Shown here: positions 48,617 through 58,333 of the stretch, piece by piece
How the letters are laid out: each line of letters begins with the position of its first letter
Numbering within the stretch: the first letter of the stretch is position 1
NCBI RefSeq assembly: GCF_025377685.1
Contig: NZ_JACEHK010000017.1
Coordinates: 62,001-126,000, forward strand
DNA from: Anaerobacillus sp. CMMVII
GTDB lineage: Bacteria > Bacillota > Bacilli > Bacillales > Anaerobacillaceae
Direction of reading: 5' to 3'
DNA: 64,000 nt
Translations under genes and position numbers: made by a program
The notes under the pieces: model-generated
Told to the model about the DNA's origin: nothing
Seen by the model: the letters and a program-made list of their open reading frames with translations, nothing else
Databases searched by the model: none

Positions 48617-50695
48617 TTAGTTACTCTTAAACCACTTAATTAAGCGATCCATGAGTTTTTCCTTTTTTGCCTCTTCAATTTCAGCAATTTCCTCTTTGGC
48701 TTTTTCTACACTTTCTGGGTTACTCAAGTGTTCTTGGCAATATTCTATCGGCTCAGTTCCTTTGACAAAATAGCTTACATGCTGCACAGGACATGCATCG
48801 GTTGCAAGGCGACCAGTATCAGGATTAATGGCCATGGCAACGACGTTTGCAGGCTTTGGAAAAGGAAGCTTTAATTTATCAGTTAAAGCATCTTCAAGGA
48901 AATTAGCCCAAATTCGCTTAGCATATTGTGTTTCAGGGCTTACAAGTTCTCGCCCTACATCGTGACCAGTCCATACACCTGTTAGCAGTTGTGGCGTATA
49001 GCCAATCATCCAGCTATCTGATAAGGTAGTTCCACTTTTTCCGGCAACTGGTCGGTTAACAAGGTGCATGACGCTTCTTCCAGTTACGCTATTGCCAAGG
49101 TCTAAATTAAACATACCGGTCATCAAGTCTGTCATTACATAAGCTAACTCTGGGTTAAGTACCTGCTCTAGAACCGGTTCTTGTTCTATTAAAACTTTTC
49201 CGTTGCGGTCAACAACTTTTGTAATGAAACGAGGCTCCACCTTTTTTCCGCCATTTGCAAAGGCGCTGTAGCTATTCGTCATTTCTAAAACACGGACATT
49301 CTCTGAGCCAAGTGCTAATGAAGGATACTCACGTAACGTACTTGTTATCCCTAGTCTATGTGCTGTTTCGATTAATTGATCAAACCCTAGAAAAAAATGT
49401 GTTTTCACTGCGTAAATATTATCAGATAAAGCAATAGCCTTCGCAAGTGTCATAAAATCATTTGCATATTTATGACCAAAGTTGGCTGGTTCATATGTTT
49501 CCCGACCATCATCAAAAATAAAGGTTGTTTCCTCACTAGTTAATGGAGTAGCTGGTGTGAAGCCATTCTCTAAGGCAGCATAATATAAAAGTGGTTTGAT
49601 TGTTGAACCAGGAGCTCTCGGCGCCATAGTTGCACGATTATATTGACTTTCTTGGTAATTTCTCCCACCTACCATTGCCTTGACGTCCCCGTTGCGAGGA
49701 TCGATGGCAACAAGAGCAGCTTGTAACTCAGTATCCTTAAGCTCTTTTTCGACCCACTTCTCGGCTTTTTCTTGCATAATTGGATCAAGAGTCGTATATA
49801 TTTGTAAGCCTCCAGCCTCAATTAGTTGCGGGTCTAATCCATACCGATCGGTTAGGATTTGGTAGACAACATCTTGAAAGTATGGAGCAATCGACGCTGA
49901 ATTCGAGGTTGTTTCATGTTCTAGAATTAACGGCGTTCGATAAAAGTCTTCAGCTTCCTGTGGAGTGAGATAACCTTCAGCAGCCATTGCATTTAGAACC
50001 TGCTGTTGTCTCCCTCTTGACCGTTCATAGTTCCGAAGAGGTGAATAGTACAGCGGCCCTTTTGGAATCCCAACAAGCATCGCTGCTTCTGCAATATTTA
50101 AATCGCTAGCACTTTTTCGGAAATAATAATTCGCTGCAGCTTCAATGCCGTAGGCACCGTGACCGTAATAGATAGTATTTAAATAGCCCTCTAAGATTTC
50201 CTCTTTTGTATAGTTCATTTCAAGTCGGAGTGCATAAATCGCTTCATCGCGCTTCCGTTTCCATGTTTTATCATGACTCAAAAATAAGTTCCGCGCATAT
50301 TGCTGAGTAATGGTACTAGCACCTTGAGCCTTTGTTCCGCTTTGGACATTCTTTAATACAGCTGCACCAATCCTGACAGGGTCGAAGCCAAAGTGGCTAA
50401 AAAACTTTCGATCTTCAATGGCAATCGTCGCTTCGATAATTGCTGGACTCATCTCATCTAAAGATATCCAGTGCCGATTTTGCCCAACAACACGCTGTCC
50501 AATAACAGAATCGTCATTCCCATAAAAGACTGTCGTTTCTTGGACTTGTAAAGGTGGTGGTCCCTGCATTTTTGCATATGTTAAGAGGCCAACTAGGCTA
50601 CCCATAATTAGGATTGCGGTAACTAACGCTAACCTAATAAGCCTTCTAGTTAGACCGATTCTTCTATGATATTTTTTTCTAGTGATGACTTCCAT
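48617..50695 (-). CDS. pbpG: Class A penicillin-binding protein (PbpG/PBP2D type)
   Basis: Polymerises glycan and cross-links peptides outside the membrane. About 692 residues: cytoplasmic basic start, membrane helix about 20-42, glycosyltransferase domain about 60-235 with EDRKFFSHFGFDP (catalytic Glu) and GASTITQQYARN, and transpeptidase domain about 310-590 with the serine in APGSTIKP (about 366), SDN and KSGTT. A charged tail ends it. ATG at 50695 follows AAAGGGTGG; a GTG at 50704 is within that site. PbpG in B. subtilis acts with PbpF in spore wall synthesis; position next to speE is conserved. Confidence 0.93.
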   Translation of the reverse strand: MEVITRKKYHRRIGLTRRLIRLALVTAILIMGSLVGLLTYAKMQGPPPLQVQETTVFYGNDDSVIGQRVVGQNRHWISLDEMSPAIIEATIAIEDRKFFSHFGFDPVRIGAAVLKNVQSGTKAQGASTITQQYARNLFLSHDKTWKRKRDEAIYALRLEMNYTKEEILEGYLNTIYYGHGAYGIEAAANYYFRKSASDLNIAEAAMLVGIPKGPLYYSPLRNYERSRGRQQQVLNAMAAEGYLTPQEAEDFYRTPLILEHETTSNSASIAPYFQDVVYQILTDRYGLDPQLIEAGGLQIYTTLDPIMQEKAEKWVEKELKDTELQAALVAIDPRNGDVKAMVGGRNYQESQYNRATMAPRAPGSTIKPLLYYAALENGFTPATPLTSEETTFIFDDGRETYEPANFGHKYANDFMTLAKAIALSDNIYAVKTHFFLGFDQLIETAHRLGITSTLREYPSLALGSENVRVLEMTNSYSAFANGGKKVEPRFITKVVDRNGKVLIEQEPVLEQVLNPELAYVMTDLMTGMFNLDLGNSVTGRSVMHLVNRPVAGKSGTTLSDSWMIGYTPQLLTGVWTGHDVGRELVSPETQYAKRIWANFLEDALTDKLKLPFPKPANVVAMAINPDTGRLATDACPVQHVSYFVKGTEPIEYCQEHLSNPESVEKAKEEIAEIEEAKKEKLMDRLIKWFKSN

Positions 50696-50712
50696 CGTAT
50701 CCACCCTTTACT

Positions 50713-50818
50713 GTTTAGTGTAGAGTGTAAAGTGTAGAGTTTATAGTTTCTCTAGCTTTGCTACGAAGCCAGACAAACAAAACAACTTTTACACTCTACA
50801 CTCTACACTCTAAACTCT
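50713..50818. repeat. Heptamer-arm palindrome, copy B
   Basis: AGTGTAGAGTGTAAA (50717-50731) is the exact complement of TTTACACTCTACACT (50788-50802). Arms consist of 7-base units (TAGAGTG type). The centre has GCTTTGCTACGAAGCC. It lies 5' of pbpG and of the speE leader. Confidence 0.8.
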
Positions 50819-50897
50819 TAACTACCATCCATTCTTGGATTTAGTTGGCTTTTTTATACTTAAAAAACATGATAAAGAAATTGAAGGAATATTTTCC

Positions 50898-50994
50898 TTG
50901 ATTTTTAAAGAAAGTCATATATACTTTCTTTGTAGTACAAATGGACAATCTATAGTGCAACGAACTAACTCGGGACTAATTAGCCGGGTTTTTT
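50898..50994 (+). promoter_or_regulatory. speE promoter with leader hairpin, possible attenuator
   Basis: TTGATT (50898-50903) and TATACT (50920-50925) are 16 apart. About 40 bases downstream AACTCGG (50967-50973) pairs with CCGGGTT (50984-50990) followed by TTTTT, looking like a terminator placed before the speE start. TATAGTGCAA is directly repeated on both sides of the hairpin (50951 and 50994). Confidence 0.5.
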
Positions 50995-51077
50995 ATAGTG
51001 CAATTATTGAAAAAAGCTTTATTGCTCCTTTTTTAGGGAATGATAAAGAAAGAAAATTATTAAAGAGGTGAATGAAA

Positions 51078-51905
51078 ATGGGAATTTGGTTTACAGAAAA
51101 GCAAACAGAGCATTTTGGAATTACAGCAGCAATTAAACGTACATTACATACAGAGCAAACAGAATTTCAAAAGTTAGATATGGTAGAAACTGCTGAGTTT
51201 GGCAACATGTTAATTTTAGATGGAATGGTCATGACTACAGAAAAAGATGAGTTTGTTTATCATGAAATGGTAGCTCACGTACCTTTATTTACACATCCGA
51301 ATCCGAAACATGTCCTAGTAGTAGGCGGCGGTGATGGCGGAGTTATTCGTGAAGTATTGAAGCATCCATCTGTTGAAAAAGCGACATTAGTAGAGATTGA
51401 CGGAAAAGTCATCGAGTATTCGAAAAAATACTTACCTAGCATTGCTGGAACTTTAGAAGATCCTCGCGTCGATGTTCAAGTAGATGATGGCTTTATGCAT
51501 ATTGCCAAAAGTGAATGTGTTTATGATGTAATTATGGTTGATTCTACAGAGCCAGTTGGACCTGCAGTAAACCTGTTTACGAAAGGTTTTTATGAAGGAA
51601 TTGCAAAAGCCCTAAAAGAAGACGGTGTGTTCGTTGCGCAAACCGATAATCCGTGGTTCCATAGTCATTTGATAACGAATGTACAAAGAGATGTGAAGGA
51701 AGTCTTCCCGATTACAAGACTTTACACAGCAAATATCCCAACCTACCCAAGTGGACTTTGGACTTTTACGATTGGCTCGAAAAAATATGATCCGCTTGAG
51801 GTTGAAGAAGAGCGTTTCCATGATATTGAGACAAAATATTATACAAAAGAGCTTCATAAAGCAGCATTTGCCTTACCGAAGTTCGTTCAAGATCTAATTA
51901 AATAG
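51078..51905 (+). CDS. speE: Spermidine synthase
   Basis: Transfers the aminopropyl group of decarboxylated S-adenosylmethionine to putrescine. The 275-residue protein is nearly the same as B. subtilis Spe[21 protein letters not shown], the nucleotide-binding [19 protein letters not shown] (about 80-98), and the catalytic Asp region [10 protein letters not shown] (about 156-165). ATG at 51078 follows AGAGG at nine bases; an ATG at 51072 is too close. speB follows 12 bp later, so they are an operon. Confidence 0.95.
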   Translation: MGIWFTEKQTEHFGITAAIKRTLHTEQTEFQKLDMVETAEFGNMLILDGMVMTTEKDEFVYHEMVAHVPLFTHPNPKHVLVVGGGDGGVIREVLKHPSVEKATLVEIDGKVIEYSKKYLPSIAGTLEDPRVDVQVDDGFMHIAKSECVYDVIMVDSTEPVGPAVNLFTKGFYEGIAKALKEDGVFVAQTDNPWFHSHLITNVQRDVKEVFPITRLYTANIPTYPSGLWTFTIGSKKYDPLEVEEERFHDIETKYYTKELHKAAFALPKFVQDLIK

Positions 51906-51917
51906 GAGGCATTTAAC

Positions 51918-52790
51918 ATGCGTTTTGATGAAGCATATTCAGGTAACGTTTTTATTGCAACAAATAGTACTTATGAAGAAAGTAAGGCCGTTCTTTACGG
52001 AATGCCAATGGATTTTACGGTGAGTTTTCGCCCGGGGTCTCGTTTTGGCCCAGCTAGAATACGTGAGGTTTCTCTTGGATTAGAAGAATATAGCCCATAT
52101 TTGGACCGCCATTTGGAAGAGGTAAACTTCTTTGATGCTGGAGATATTCCACTTCCGTTTGGAAATGCCCAAAGAAGCATTGATATGATCGAAGAATTTG
52201 TCGACAAGCTTTTGGCTGACAATAAGTTCCCGTTAGGTCTTGGTGGAGAGCACCTAGTGTCATGGCCAATTTTCAAGTCGTTAAAGAAAAAATACAATGA
52301 CTTTGTCATTATTCATATTGATGCACATGCTGATTTACGTGAACACTATGAAGGAGAACCATTAAGCCACTCCACTCCAATTCGTAAAGCATGTGAATTA
52401 ATTGGACCACAAAATGTTTATTCATTCGGAATCCGTTCAGGAATGCGTGAAGAGTTCCAGTACGCAAAAGAATCAGGCATGTACATGGCCAAATTTGATG
52501 TTGTTGAACCATTAAAACAAGTCCTACCAACGTTAGCTGGTAGAAATGTTTATGTAACCATTGATATTGATGTACTAGACCCATCAGCAGCTCCTGGAAC
52601 AGGAACAGCTGAAGCAGGAGGAATTACATCAAAAGAGCTTTTACAAGCAATTCACTTAATTGCCGATACGAATATCAATGTCATTGGTGCTGATATAGTA
52701 GAAGTAGCACCAGTTTATGACCATTCAGAACAAACACAAATTGCTGCTAGTAAATTTGTTCGTGAAATATTATTAGGTTGGGTGAAGTAA
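51918..52790 (+). CDS. speB: Agmatinase
   Basis: Hydrolyses agmatine to putrescine and urea, providing the substrate of SpeE. The arginase-family Mn sites are intact: GGEHLVSWP (about 111-119), IDAHADLREHYEGE (about 134-147) and TIDIDVLDPSAAPGTGT (about 213-229). Length 290 as in B. subtilis. AATAGGAGG precedes the ATG. Cotranscribed with speE. A heptamer palindrome lies right after the stop. Confidence 0.95.
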   Translation: MRFDEAYSGNVFIATNSTYEESKAVLYGMPMDFTVSFRPGSRFGPARIREVSLGLEEYSPYLDRHLEEVNFFDAGDIPLPFGNAQRSIDMIEEFVDKLLADNKFPLGLGGEHLVSWPIFKSLKKKYNDFVIIHIDAHADLREHYEGEPLSHSTPIRKACELIGPQNVYSFGIRSGMREEFQYAKESGMYMAKFDVVEPLKQVLPTLAGRNVYVTIDIDVLDPSAAPGTGTAEAGGITSKELLQAIHLIADTNINVIGADIVEVAPVYDHSEQTQIAASKFVREILLGWVK

Positions 52791-52795
52791 ACATA

Positions 52796-52872
52796 GTTTA
52801 GAGTTTAGAGTTTAGAGAGTAAAGTTGTGAAAGCGGTGCTTCGTAGCTTATAATCTAACTTTAAACTCTTTT
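52796..52872. repeat. Heptamer-arm palindrome, copy C
   Basis: Left arm TTTAGAG heptamers (52798-52818) and right arm ACTTTAAACTCT (52859-52870) surround GCGGTGCTTCGTAGC. The pairing is imperfect, but the core and heptamer make-up match the other copies. Lies after speB. Confidence 0.7.
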
Positions 52873-52921
52873 TTCTTTACTGTATAATGGGGAAGTGAAT
52901 TTTCGATGGTGTCTTTTCATA

Positions 52922-52966
52922 GGTGTCTGACACCATGCGTGGACATTTTTGATTAAAAGTCCACGC
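52922..52966. repeat. GGTGTCTGACACC palindrome with GCGTGGAC hairpin
   Basis: GGTGTCTGACACC at 52922-52934 is followed by GCGTGGAC (52937-52944) pairing with GTCCACGC (52959-52966). Same layout as the element at 25639-25794. It is 36 bases before the ywiB start. Confidence 0.7.
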
Positions 52967-53001
52967 CCAGTAAACATATTGGTCTAAAAGGATGAATTAT
53001 A

Positions 53002-53439
53002 TTGGCTAATCAAGAAGGGACTTTAGTTTCTGTTGCAATGAAAACACAGATTACAGATGGTGATCTTAGGCAAGTCAACGATCTTGCTACCGAGGGACGG
53101 CTGTTTCGAAAAGCTAGTGGTCTCTACCTTCAATTTAAAGAGGACAATCAAGACGTAGGCCCAGTAAATCAAATTGTAAAAATTGATGAAAATAGTGCAG
53201 TGACTGTGATCCGTCAGGGCGCTGTCTCTATGAAGCAACTTTTTTTGCAAGGAGAAATGACTGAAGGTGTTTATCGAAGTTCATTTGGGACAATGCTGAT
53301 GAACACGACGACTAATAAGATCCGTACAAACATTGATGAAGAAACCGGAGTAGGTTCGGTACAGCTTATCTATCAATTACATATGCAATCTCAATTTGCA
53401 GGAGATTATGAAGTAACGATTGACTTTAGGAGGAAATAG
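53002..53439 (+). CDS. ywiB: YwiB-family protein (DUF1934)
   Basis: A 145-residue beta-rich protein, family of small lipocalin-like barrels of unknown function. TTG start at 53002 with AAAGGATG upstream. The C-terminal [20 protein letters not shown] and middle [15 protein letters not shown] fit the family. It is separated from argS by only two bases, so the two are coupled, as in B. subtilis. Confidence 0.88.
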   Translation: MANQEGTLVSVAMKTQITDGDLRQVNDLATEGRLFRKASGLYLQFKEDNQDVGPVNQIVKIDENSAVTVIRQGAVSMKQLFLQGEMTEGVYRSSFGTMLMNTTTNKIRTNIDEETGVGSVQLIYQLHMQSQFAGDYEVTIDFRRK

Positions 53440-53441
53440 GA

Positions 53442-55112
53442 ATGAATACTGTTGAGCAAGTAAAAGAAAATTTAAAGCAGGAAATTCGTGCATCAATACA
53501 AAAAGCTGGACTAGCTACAATCGAACAAATTCCTGATATTGTTTTGGAAATCCCAAAAGACAAAACACATGGTGATTATGCGACGAATGCTGCAATGCAG
53601 CTAGCGCGAGTCGCTAAAAAAGCGCCACGTCAAATTGCTGAGGAGCTAGTGGCTAATTTTGATAAAGGTAATGCTTCAATTTCAAAAATTGAAATCGCTG
53701 GACCTGGATTTATTAATTTTTATATGGACAATAGCTATTTAACAGACTTAATTCCAGCAATTTTAAAAGCCGGTACTGATTATGGACAAACAAATGTAGG
53801 GAACGGAAAGAAGGTGCAAGTCGAGTTCGTTTCTGCTAATCCAACAGGTAGCCTGCACCTTGGACATGCTCGTGGTGCGGCTGTTGGCGATTCACTTTGT
53901 AACGTTTTAGCGAAAGCAGGCTTCGATGTTTCTAGAGAATACTATATTAATGATGCAGGAAACCAAATTAACAACCTAGCGTTATCCGTTGAAGCAAGAT
54001 ATATGCAAGCATTAGACCTACCAGCTGAAATGCCAGAAGGCGGATATCATGGGGAAGATATTGTTGGCTTCGGTAAAGATTTAGCAGACGAATTTGGCGA
54101 TCGCTTCGTTAATGACTCTGAAGAAGAGCGCTTAGCATTTTTCCGTGATTATGGTCTAAAGAAAGAGCTCGAAAAACTAAAGAACGATTTAAAAGAGTTC
54201 CGTGTTGAGTTTGATCATTGGTTTTCAGAAACATCGCTTTACACAAATGGTAAAGTCGTTGAAACCCTCGATCTTCTTAAAGAAAAAGGCGAAACTTATG
54301 AAAAAGATGGTGCTACATGGTTCCAATCTACAGTTTATGGAGATGACAAAGACCGTGTATTAATTAAAAATGATGGCTCGTACACTTATCTAACGCCGGA
54401 TATTGCTTATCACCGCGATAAATTAGAACGTGGCTTTGAGAAACTGATTAACATTTGGGGTGCTGACCATCATGGGTATATTCCACGAATGAAGGCAGCT
54501 ATCCAAGCGTTAGGATATAACAAAGATCAGTTAGATGTTGAGATCATCCAAATGGTATCTCTGTACCAAAACGGTGAAAAAGTGAAAATGAGCAAGCGTA
54601 CAGGAAATGCAATTACGCTTCGTGACCTAATGGAAGAGGTAGGCATTGATGCGACTCGTTATTTCTTTGCGATGCGTAGTGCTGACACTCAGTTAGACTT
54701 TGATATGGATCTAGCCGTTTCGAAGTCAAATGAAAATCCAGTATTTTATGCGCAATACGCTCATGCCAGAGTATGCAGTATGCTACGACAAGGTGAACAA
54801 ATGGGTGTACCGATTAGTCTAGACGCTGACTTCTCACTAGTTCAAAGCGAAAAAGAATTTGACCTATTGAAAAAATTAGGTGAGTTTCCAGAAGCAGTAG
54901 CAGATGCAGCCAACAAACTAACGCCACATCGAATTACGAATTACGTATATGAGCTAGCAGCAGCACTTCACTCTTTTTACAATGCAGAAAAAGTTCTTGA
55001 TCAAGATGATCAAGAAAAGAGTAAGGCTCGTTTAGCGTTAATGAAAGCTGTTCAACAAACCATTCAAAATGCACTAGCTTTAATTGGAGTATCCGCTCCA
55101 GAAAAAATGTAA
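53442..55112 (+). CDS. argS: Arginyl-tRNA synthetase
   Basis: Charges tRNA-Arg. The 556-residue class I enzyme has the HIGH motif in [18 protein letters not shown] (about 128-145), KMSKS as VKMSKRTGN (about 383), an N-terminal Add1 domain (about 5-85) and the DALR anticodon-binding helices after about 440. AGGAGG lies at the end of ywiB, nine bases before the ATG. Coupled to ywiB and followed by a terminator. Confidence 0.95.
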   Translation: MNTVEQVKENLKQEIRASIQKAGLATIEQIPDIVLEIPKDKTHGDYATNAAMQLARVAKKAPRQIAEELVANFDKGNASISKIEIAGPGFINFYMDNSYLTDLIPAILKAGTDYGQTNVGNGKKVQVEFVSANPTGSLHLGHARGAAVGDSLCNVLAKAGFDVSREYYINDAGNQINNLALSVEARYMQALDLPAEMPEGGYHGEDIVGFGKDLADEFGDRFVNDSEEERLAFFRDYGLKKELEKLKNDLKEFRVEFDHWFSETSLYTNGKVVETLDLLKEKGETYEKDGATWFQSTVYGDDKDRVLIKNDGSYTYLTPDIAYHRDKLERGFEKLINIWGADHHGYIPRMKAAIQALGYNKDQLDVEIIQMVSLYQNGEKVKMSKRTGNAITLRDLMEEVGIDATRYFFAMRSADTQLDFDMDLAVSKSNENPVFYAQYAHARVCSMLRQGEQMGVPISLDADFSLVQSEKEFDLLKKLGEFPEAVADAANKLTPHRITNYVYELAAALHSFYNAEKVLDQDDQEKSKARLALMKAVQQTIQNALALIGVSAPEKM

Positions 55113-55124
55113 AATGCGATTGTC

Positions 55125-55153
55125 GAGGGAAATATTTTTCCCTCTTCTTTTTA
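55125..55153 (+). terminator. Terminator after argS
   Basis: GAGGGAAA (55125-55132) pairs with TTTCCCTC (55137-55144), followed by a T-rich tail. Confidence 0.85.
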
Positions 55154-55224
55154 CTATGGTTGTCTGACATCAGACGTGTTACAATAAGTAAGAATTTTTA
55201 ACTCAATAAAAGGAAGTGAACTTC

Positions 55225-55395
55225 ATGAATGAAATTTTTATGGCATTACTAGCAGGTTCAATTGTAGGCTTTATTTTTGCATTACTTCGCTTACCAATCC
55301 CAGCTCCACCTGTATTATCAGGTATCATGGGTATTATCGGTATTTTCCTTGGCTACAAGGCATTTGCATTACTTTTACCACTAATCACAAAGTAG
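55225..55395 (+). CDS. XapX-family small membrane protein, 56 residues
   Basis: ATG at 55225 follows AAAAGGAAGTG; TAG at 55393-55395. Two membrane helices (about 3-20 and 31-53) joined by LRLPIPAPPVLSGIMGIIG, the signature of XapX/DUF1427 proteins. In E. coli and others XapX-type proteins sit near transport genes; function remains unclear. The short length and the exact motif make this a confident call although it is easily missed. Confidence 0.85.
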   Translation: MNEIFMALLAGSIVGFIFALLRLPIPAPPVLSGIMGIIGIFLGYKAFALLLPLITK

Positions 55396-55458
55396 AATAC
55401 TATTTCGGATCTAGGTAAACAATATCACTATCAATATACGTTGGTGGTGTACATACTA

Positions 55459-56238
55459 ATGCCTTTTGCAACTCATCAAGATACAACTGAAATTTACTAT
55501 GAAACCTATGGTGAAGGGACGGCGATTTTATTTATCCATCCCCCAGCCATGGGTCATGTTACGTTTAAAAGACAACGTCCTTTGGCCGATCATTTTCAAA
55601 TCATTACAGTCGATTTGCGTGGGAATGGTAGAAGTGGAAATAAAGCTGAAAAAATAACCATGTCTCTCATTGTTGAAGACTTATTAGCTGTCGTAGATGA
55701 AATAGGTGTCAGCAAGGTTGTTGTATGTGGTTATTCAAATGGTGGTTCGATTGCTCAGGAATTTGCTTTATCATTTCCTGACCGAGTAAGTGGTGTGATT
55801 CTTTGTGGTGGTTTTTCCGAAGTGAATAGCTTCTTGCTGCGAAATGAATTTCGCTTAGGCATTTATGCAGCCCAATTTAAGCTTATAAAACTGATGTCCT
55901 TTGCTTTAGCAACGGCTCATACCCGTTCCAAGCTTTTTGAGCTTGAGCTTGAGGATTACGTAAAGAAAACCGACCCAGAAGTGTTGCGTCATATGTACAA
56001 TGAAGGATTGCATTATAAATCAACCGATCGCCTTCATCAGCTAAATGTGCCACTCCTACTTGTCTACGGTGCTAACGACCATTACGTTCACCATTACCAA
56101 GACATCTTTTTAGAAAAAGTAAAAACAAACGTCGACATCGTCTACATCTCAGACGTTAAACACCAAATTCCAACAAAGAAAAGCCTTGAATTGAATAAGG
56201 TGATTTATAATTTTATTAAGAAAAAGATTGAAGTTTAG
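55459..56238 (+). CDS. Alpha/beta hydrolase
   Basis: About 259 residues with the alpha/beta hydrolase fold. The nucleophile is in VVCGYSNGGSIAQEF (G-x-S-x-G, Ser about 92), the acid likely in VYGANDHYVHH, and the histidine in SDVKHQIPTKK. The oxyanion region is LFIHPPAMGHVTF. Substrate unknown; could be an esterase or a C-C hydrolase. ATG at 55459 is chosen with GGTGG upstream; an in-frame GTG at 55441 is possible. Its stop falls at the edge of a palindromic repeat. Confidence 0.82.
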   Translation: MPFATHQDTTEIYYETYGEGTAILFIHPPAMGHVTFKRQRPLADHFQIITVDLRGNGRSGNKAEKITMSLIVEDLLAVVDEIGVSKVVVCGYSNGGSIAQEFALSFPDRVSGVILCGGFSEVNSFLLRNEFRLGIYAAQFKLIKLMSFALATAHTRSKLFELELEDYVKKTDPEVLRHMYNEGLHYKSTDRLHQLNVPLLLVYGANDHYVHHYQDIFLEKVKTNVDIVYISDVKHQIPTKKSLELNKVIYNFIKKKIEV

Positions 56239-56384
56239 AGTGTTGAGTGTTGAGTTATGAGTTATGAGTTATGAGTTATTGGAAGAAAGGCTTCGAAGCG
56301 GTACTATCAGCAACTCAAAACTCAACACTCCTAACTCAAAACTAAAAAAGCAACTCAAAACTCAACACTCCTAACTCAAAACTA
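56238..56384. repeat. Heptamer-arm palindrome, copy D, with duplicated right arm
   Basis: Left arm: GAGTGTT twice then GAGTTAT four times (56238-56279). Centre: AAAGGCTTCGAAGCGGTACT. Right arm: a 36-base segment with AACTCAAAACTCAACACTCC present twice (56309-56344 and 56349-56384, identical). The second copy provides the TAG stop of the metal ATPase gene on the minus strand. Confidence 0.88.
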
Positions 56385-58295
56385 TCCTCTCAATAGCCTC
56401 AACCCATTCAATATCACCAAAATTGTGCTGCCTTCGTGGCCGATGACTCCTAGAGGTAGTGATACTTGTTGAAGGAAGTTACCGATAATTAAAAGGACAA
56501 TGATTGAGAGTGAGAAGATAATATTTTGTTTAATAATACGATTCATTCGTTTTGATAGTTCAATAGCTTTAGCAATTTTTGATAGATCATTTTTTACGAG
56601 TACGATATCGGCAGTTTCGATCGCCACATCAGTTCCTGTTCCCATCGCAATTCCGACGGTAGAAACAGCTAAGGCTGGGGCATCGTTTATCCCATCTCCA
56701 ACCATGGCTACCGAACCATATCGCCTTTTTAACTCTTTTACTTCCTCGACCTTTGTTTCAGGTAAACAGTTTGCGATATACTCATCAATGTTTGTTTCTT
56801 TGGCAATTGATTGAGCAGTTTTCTCATGATCACCAGTTATCATAATTGAGTAAATCCCTGCTTCATGAAAACGACGGATCGCCTCGATTGCGACATCACG
56901 AACAGTGTCCTGAAGGGCAATCATTCCGTAAATCCCTTCTTCGTCTGCGACATATACTAATGTCTTTCCTGAGATTGATAGTTTTTCAGTTTCTTCCTTA
57001 AAAAATTGGTCAGCCGCATCGTCACCGATAAAGCTTCGTTTCCCAACTTTATATTTTTTTTCATTTAAAGTAGCGGTAATCCCCCACCCAGTTATATCTT
57101 CTACATCATCTGGTTGAGCTAGCACGGATATATCTTCATTTTTAGCATAGTTCACAATGGCTTCAGCTAATGGATGAGTTGAATGGCTTTCGATCGACGC
57201 TACCGTATATAAAAATTCCTTAACAGCTGCCCCATCTCTAACAATCACATTTGTTACTTCAGGTTTCCCTTTCGTTAACGTTCCTGTTTTATCTAAAGCA
57301 ATCGCTTTGATTGAACTTAATGCTTCTAAATGAACGCCACCTTTAAACAAAATGCCATTTCTAGCGCCATTTGAAATGGCAGACAACGTTGCAGGCATAA
57401 TTGAAGCGACAAGGGCACATGGTGAAGCAACAACGAGCATGACCATCGCTCGATAAAACGTTTCTGTCCAGCTCCAACCTAGTAAGTAATGTGGTAAAAA
57501 CATCATTAGCGCTACAACAATTAATACTCCTTTGACATAAGTTCCTTCGAATTTTTCTATAAAAAGTTGAGAAGGAGATTTTTCGTCTTTTGCTGTTTGA
57601 ACTAACTCAATGATCTTCTGAAAAAGGGTTTCATCATTTGTTTTTGTTACCGTAACTGTAATTGCACCGTTCATATTTACTGTACCCGAAAAAACATGAT
57701 CGTCGATTTTTTTGACAACAGGCATGGACTCCCCAGTGATCGCAGCTTCATCAATGGTCGTTTGCCCTTTGCTAATTTTTCCATCTGTTGGAATTCGCTC
57801 ACCTGGCTTCACTAATACTTGGTCACCGACTTGTAAAGCTGTAACAGCAATAACTTTTTCAGTACCACCAACAAGGACCGTAGCTTCTTCAGGTTGTAAC
57901 TCCATTAAAGCAGAAATTTCACGATGGCTCTTATTTAACGTGTAAGTTTCTAAAGCCCCACTTAACGAAAAAATAAAGATTAGGATGGCGCCCTCAGCCC
58001 AATAACCGATAATGGCCGCACCAATTGCTGCCAAAATCATCAGTAGCTCGACGTTTAAAGAACGCTCAACAACTAAATCAGTAAAACCCTCCTTGGCTTT
58101 AAAGAAACCACCAATCACATATGATAGTAAAAAAGCAGCAACCGCAAACGTTTGAAACTCTAAGTTTTGTAAGACAATCGCTACGCCTAAAAAGAGCCCT
58201 CCAAATATAGCGAAAATTAATTCCTGATGTTCTTGAAATAACGACTTTTCAGTCGCTACAGGCTCTGCCTTCGTTAAACCAATACTCTCTCCCAT
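56382..58295 (-). CDS. P1B-type metal-transporting ATPase (PfeT/ZosA-like)
   Basis: Pumps a metal ion across the membrane at the cost of ATP. About 637 residues without an N-terminal metal-binding domain. Seen: TGES phosphatase loop, the transmembrane SPC motif in VVASPCALVAS, DKTGTLTKG (phosphorylated Asp), the HP locus STHPLAEA, GDGINDAPALA, and HEGSTILVILNGLRLLRG at the end. The SPC plus HEGST pair marks the P1B-4 subgroup, known for Fe(II), Co or Zn export; B. subtilis PfeT is the closest remembered example. ATG at 58295 after AAAAGGAG. No Fur or PerR box was identified. The last codons overlap a palindromic repeat. Confidence 0.88.
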   Translation of the reverse strand: MGESIGLTKAEPVATEKSLFQEHQELIFAIFGGLFLGVAIVLQNLEFQTFAVAAFLLSYVIGGFFKAKEGFTDLVVERSLNVELLMILAAIGAAIIGYWAEGAILIFIFSLSGALETYTLNKSHREISALMELQPEEATVLVGGTEKVIAVTALQVGDQVLVKPGERIPTDGKISKGQTTIDEAAITGESMPVVKKIDDHVFSGTVNMNGAITVTVTKTNDETLFQKIIELVQTAKDEKSPSQLFIEKFEGTYVKGVLIVVALMMFLPHYLLGWSWTETFYRAMVMLVVASPCALVASIMPATLSAISNGARNGILFKGGVHLEALSSIKAIALDKTGTLTKGKPEVTNVIVRDGAAVKEFLYTVASIESHSTHPLAEAIVNYAKNEDISVLAQPDDVEDITGWGITATLNEKKYKVGKRSFIGDDAADQFFKEETEKLSISGKTLVYVADEEGIYGMIALQDTVRDVAIEAIRRFHEAGIYSIMITGDHEKTAQSIAKETNIDEYIANCLPETKVEEVKELKRRYGSVAMVGDGINDAPALAVSTVGIAMGTGTDVAIETADIVLVKNDLSKIAKAIELSKRMNRIIKQNIIFSLSIIVLLIIGNFLQQVSLPLGVIGHEGSTILVILNGLRLLRG

Positions 58296-58333
58296 ATTTG
58301 TCATCTCCTTTTTATTTTTCGCTCTTTTATAAA

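Noticed and set aside
50835-51071. 78-codon frame upstream of speE
   Set aside because: It spans the promoter and the leader hairpin; no ribosome binding site precedes its ATG, and composition is not protein-like.
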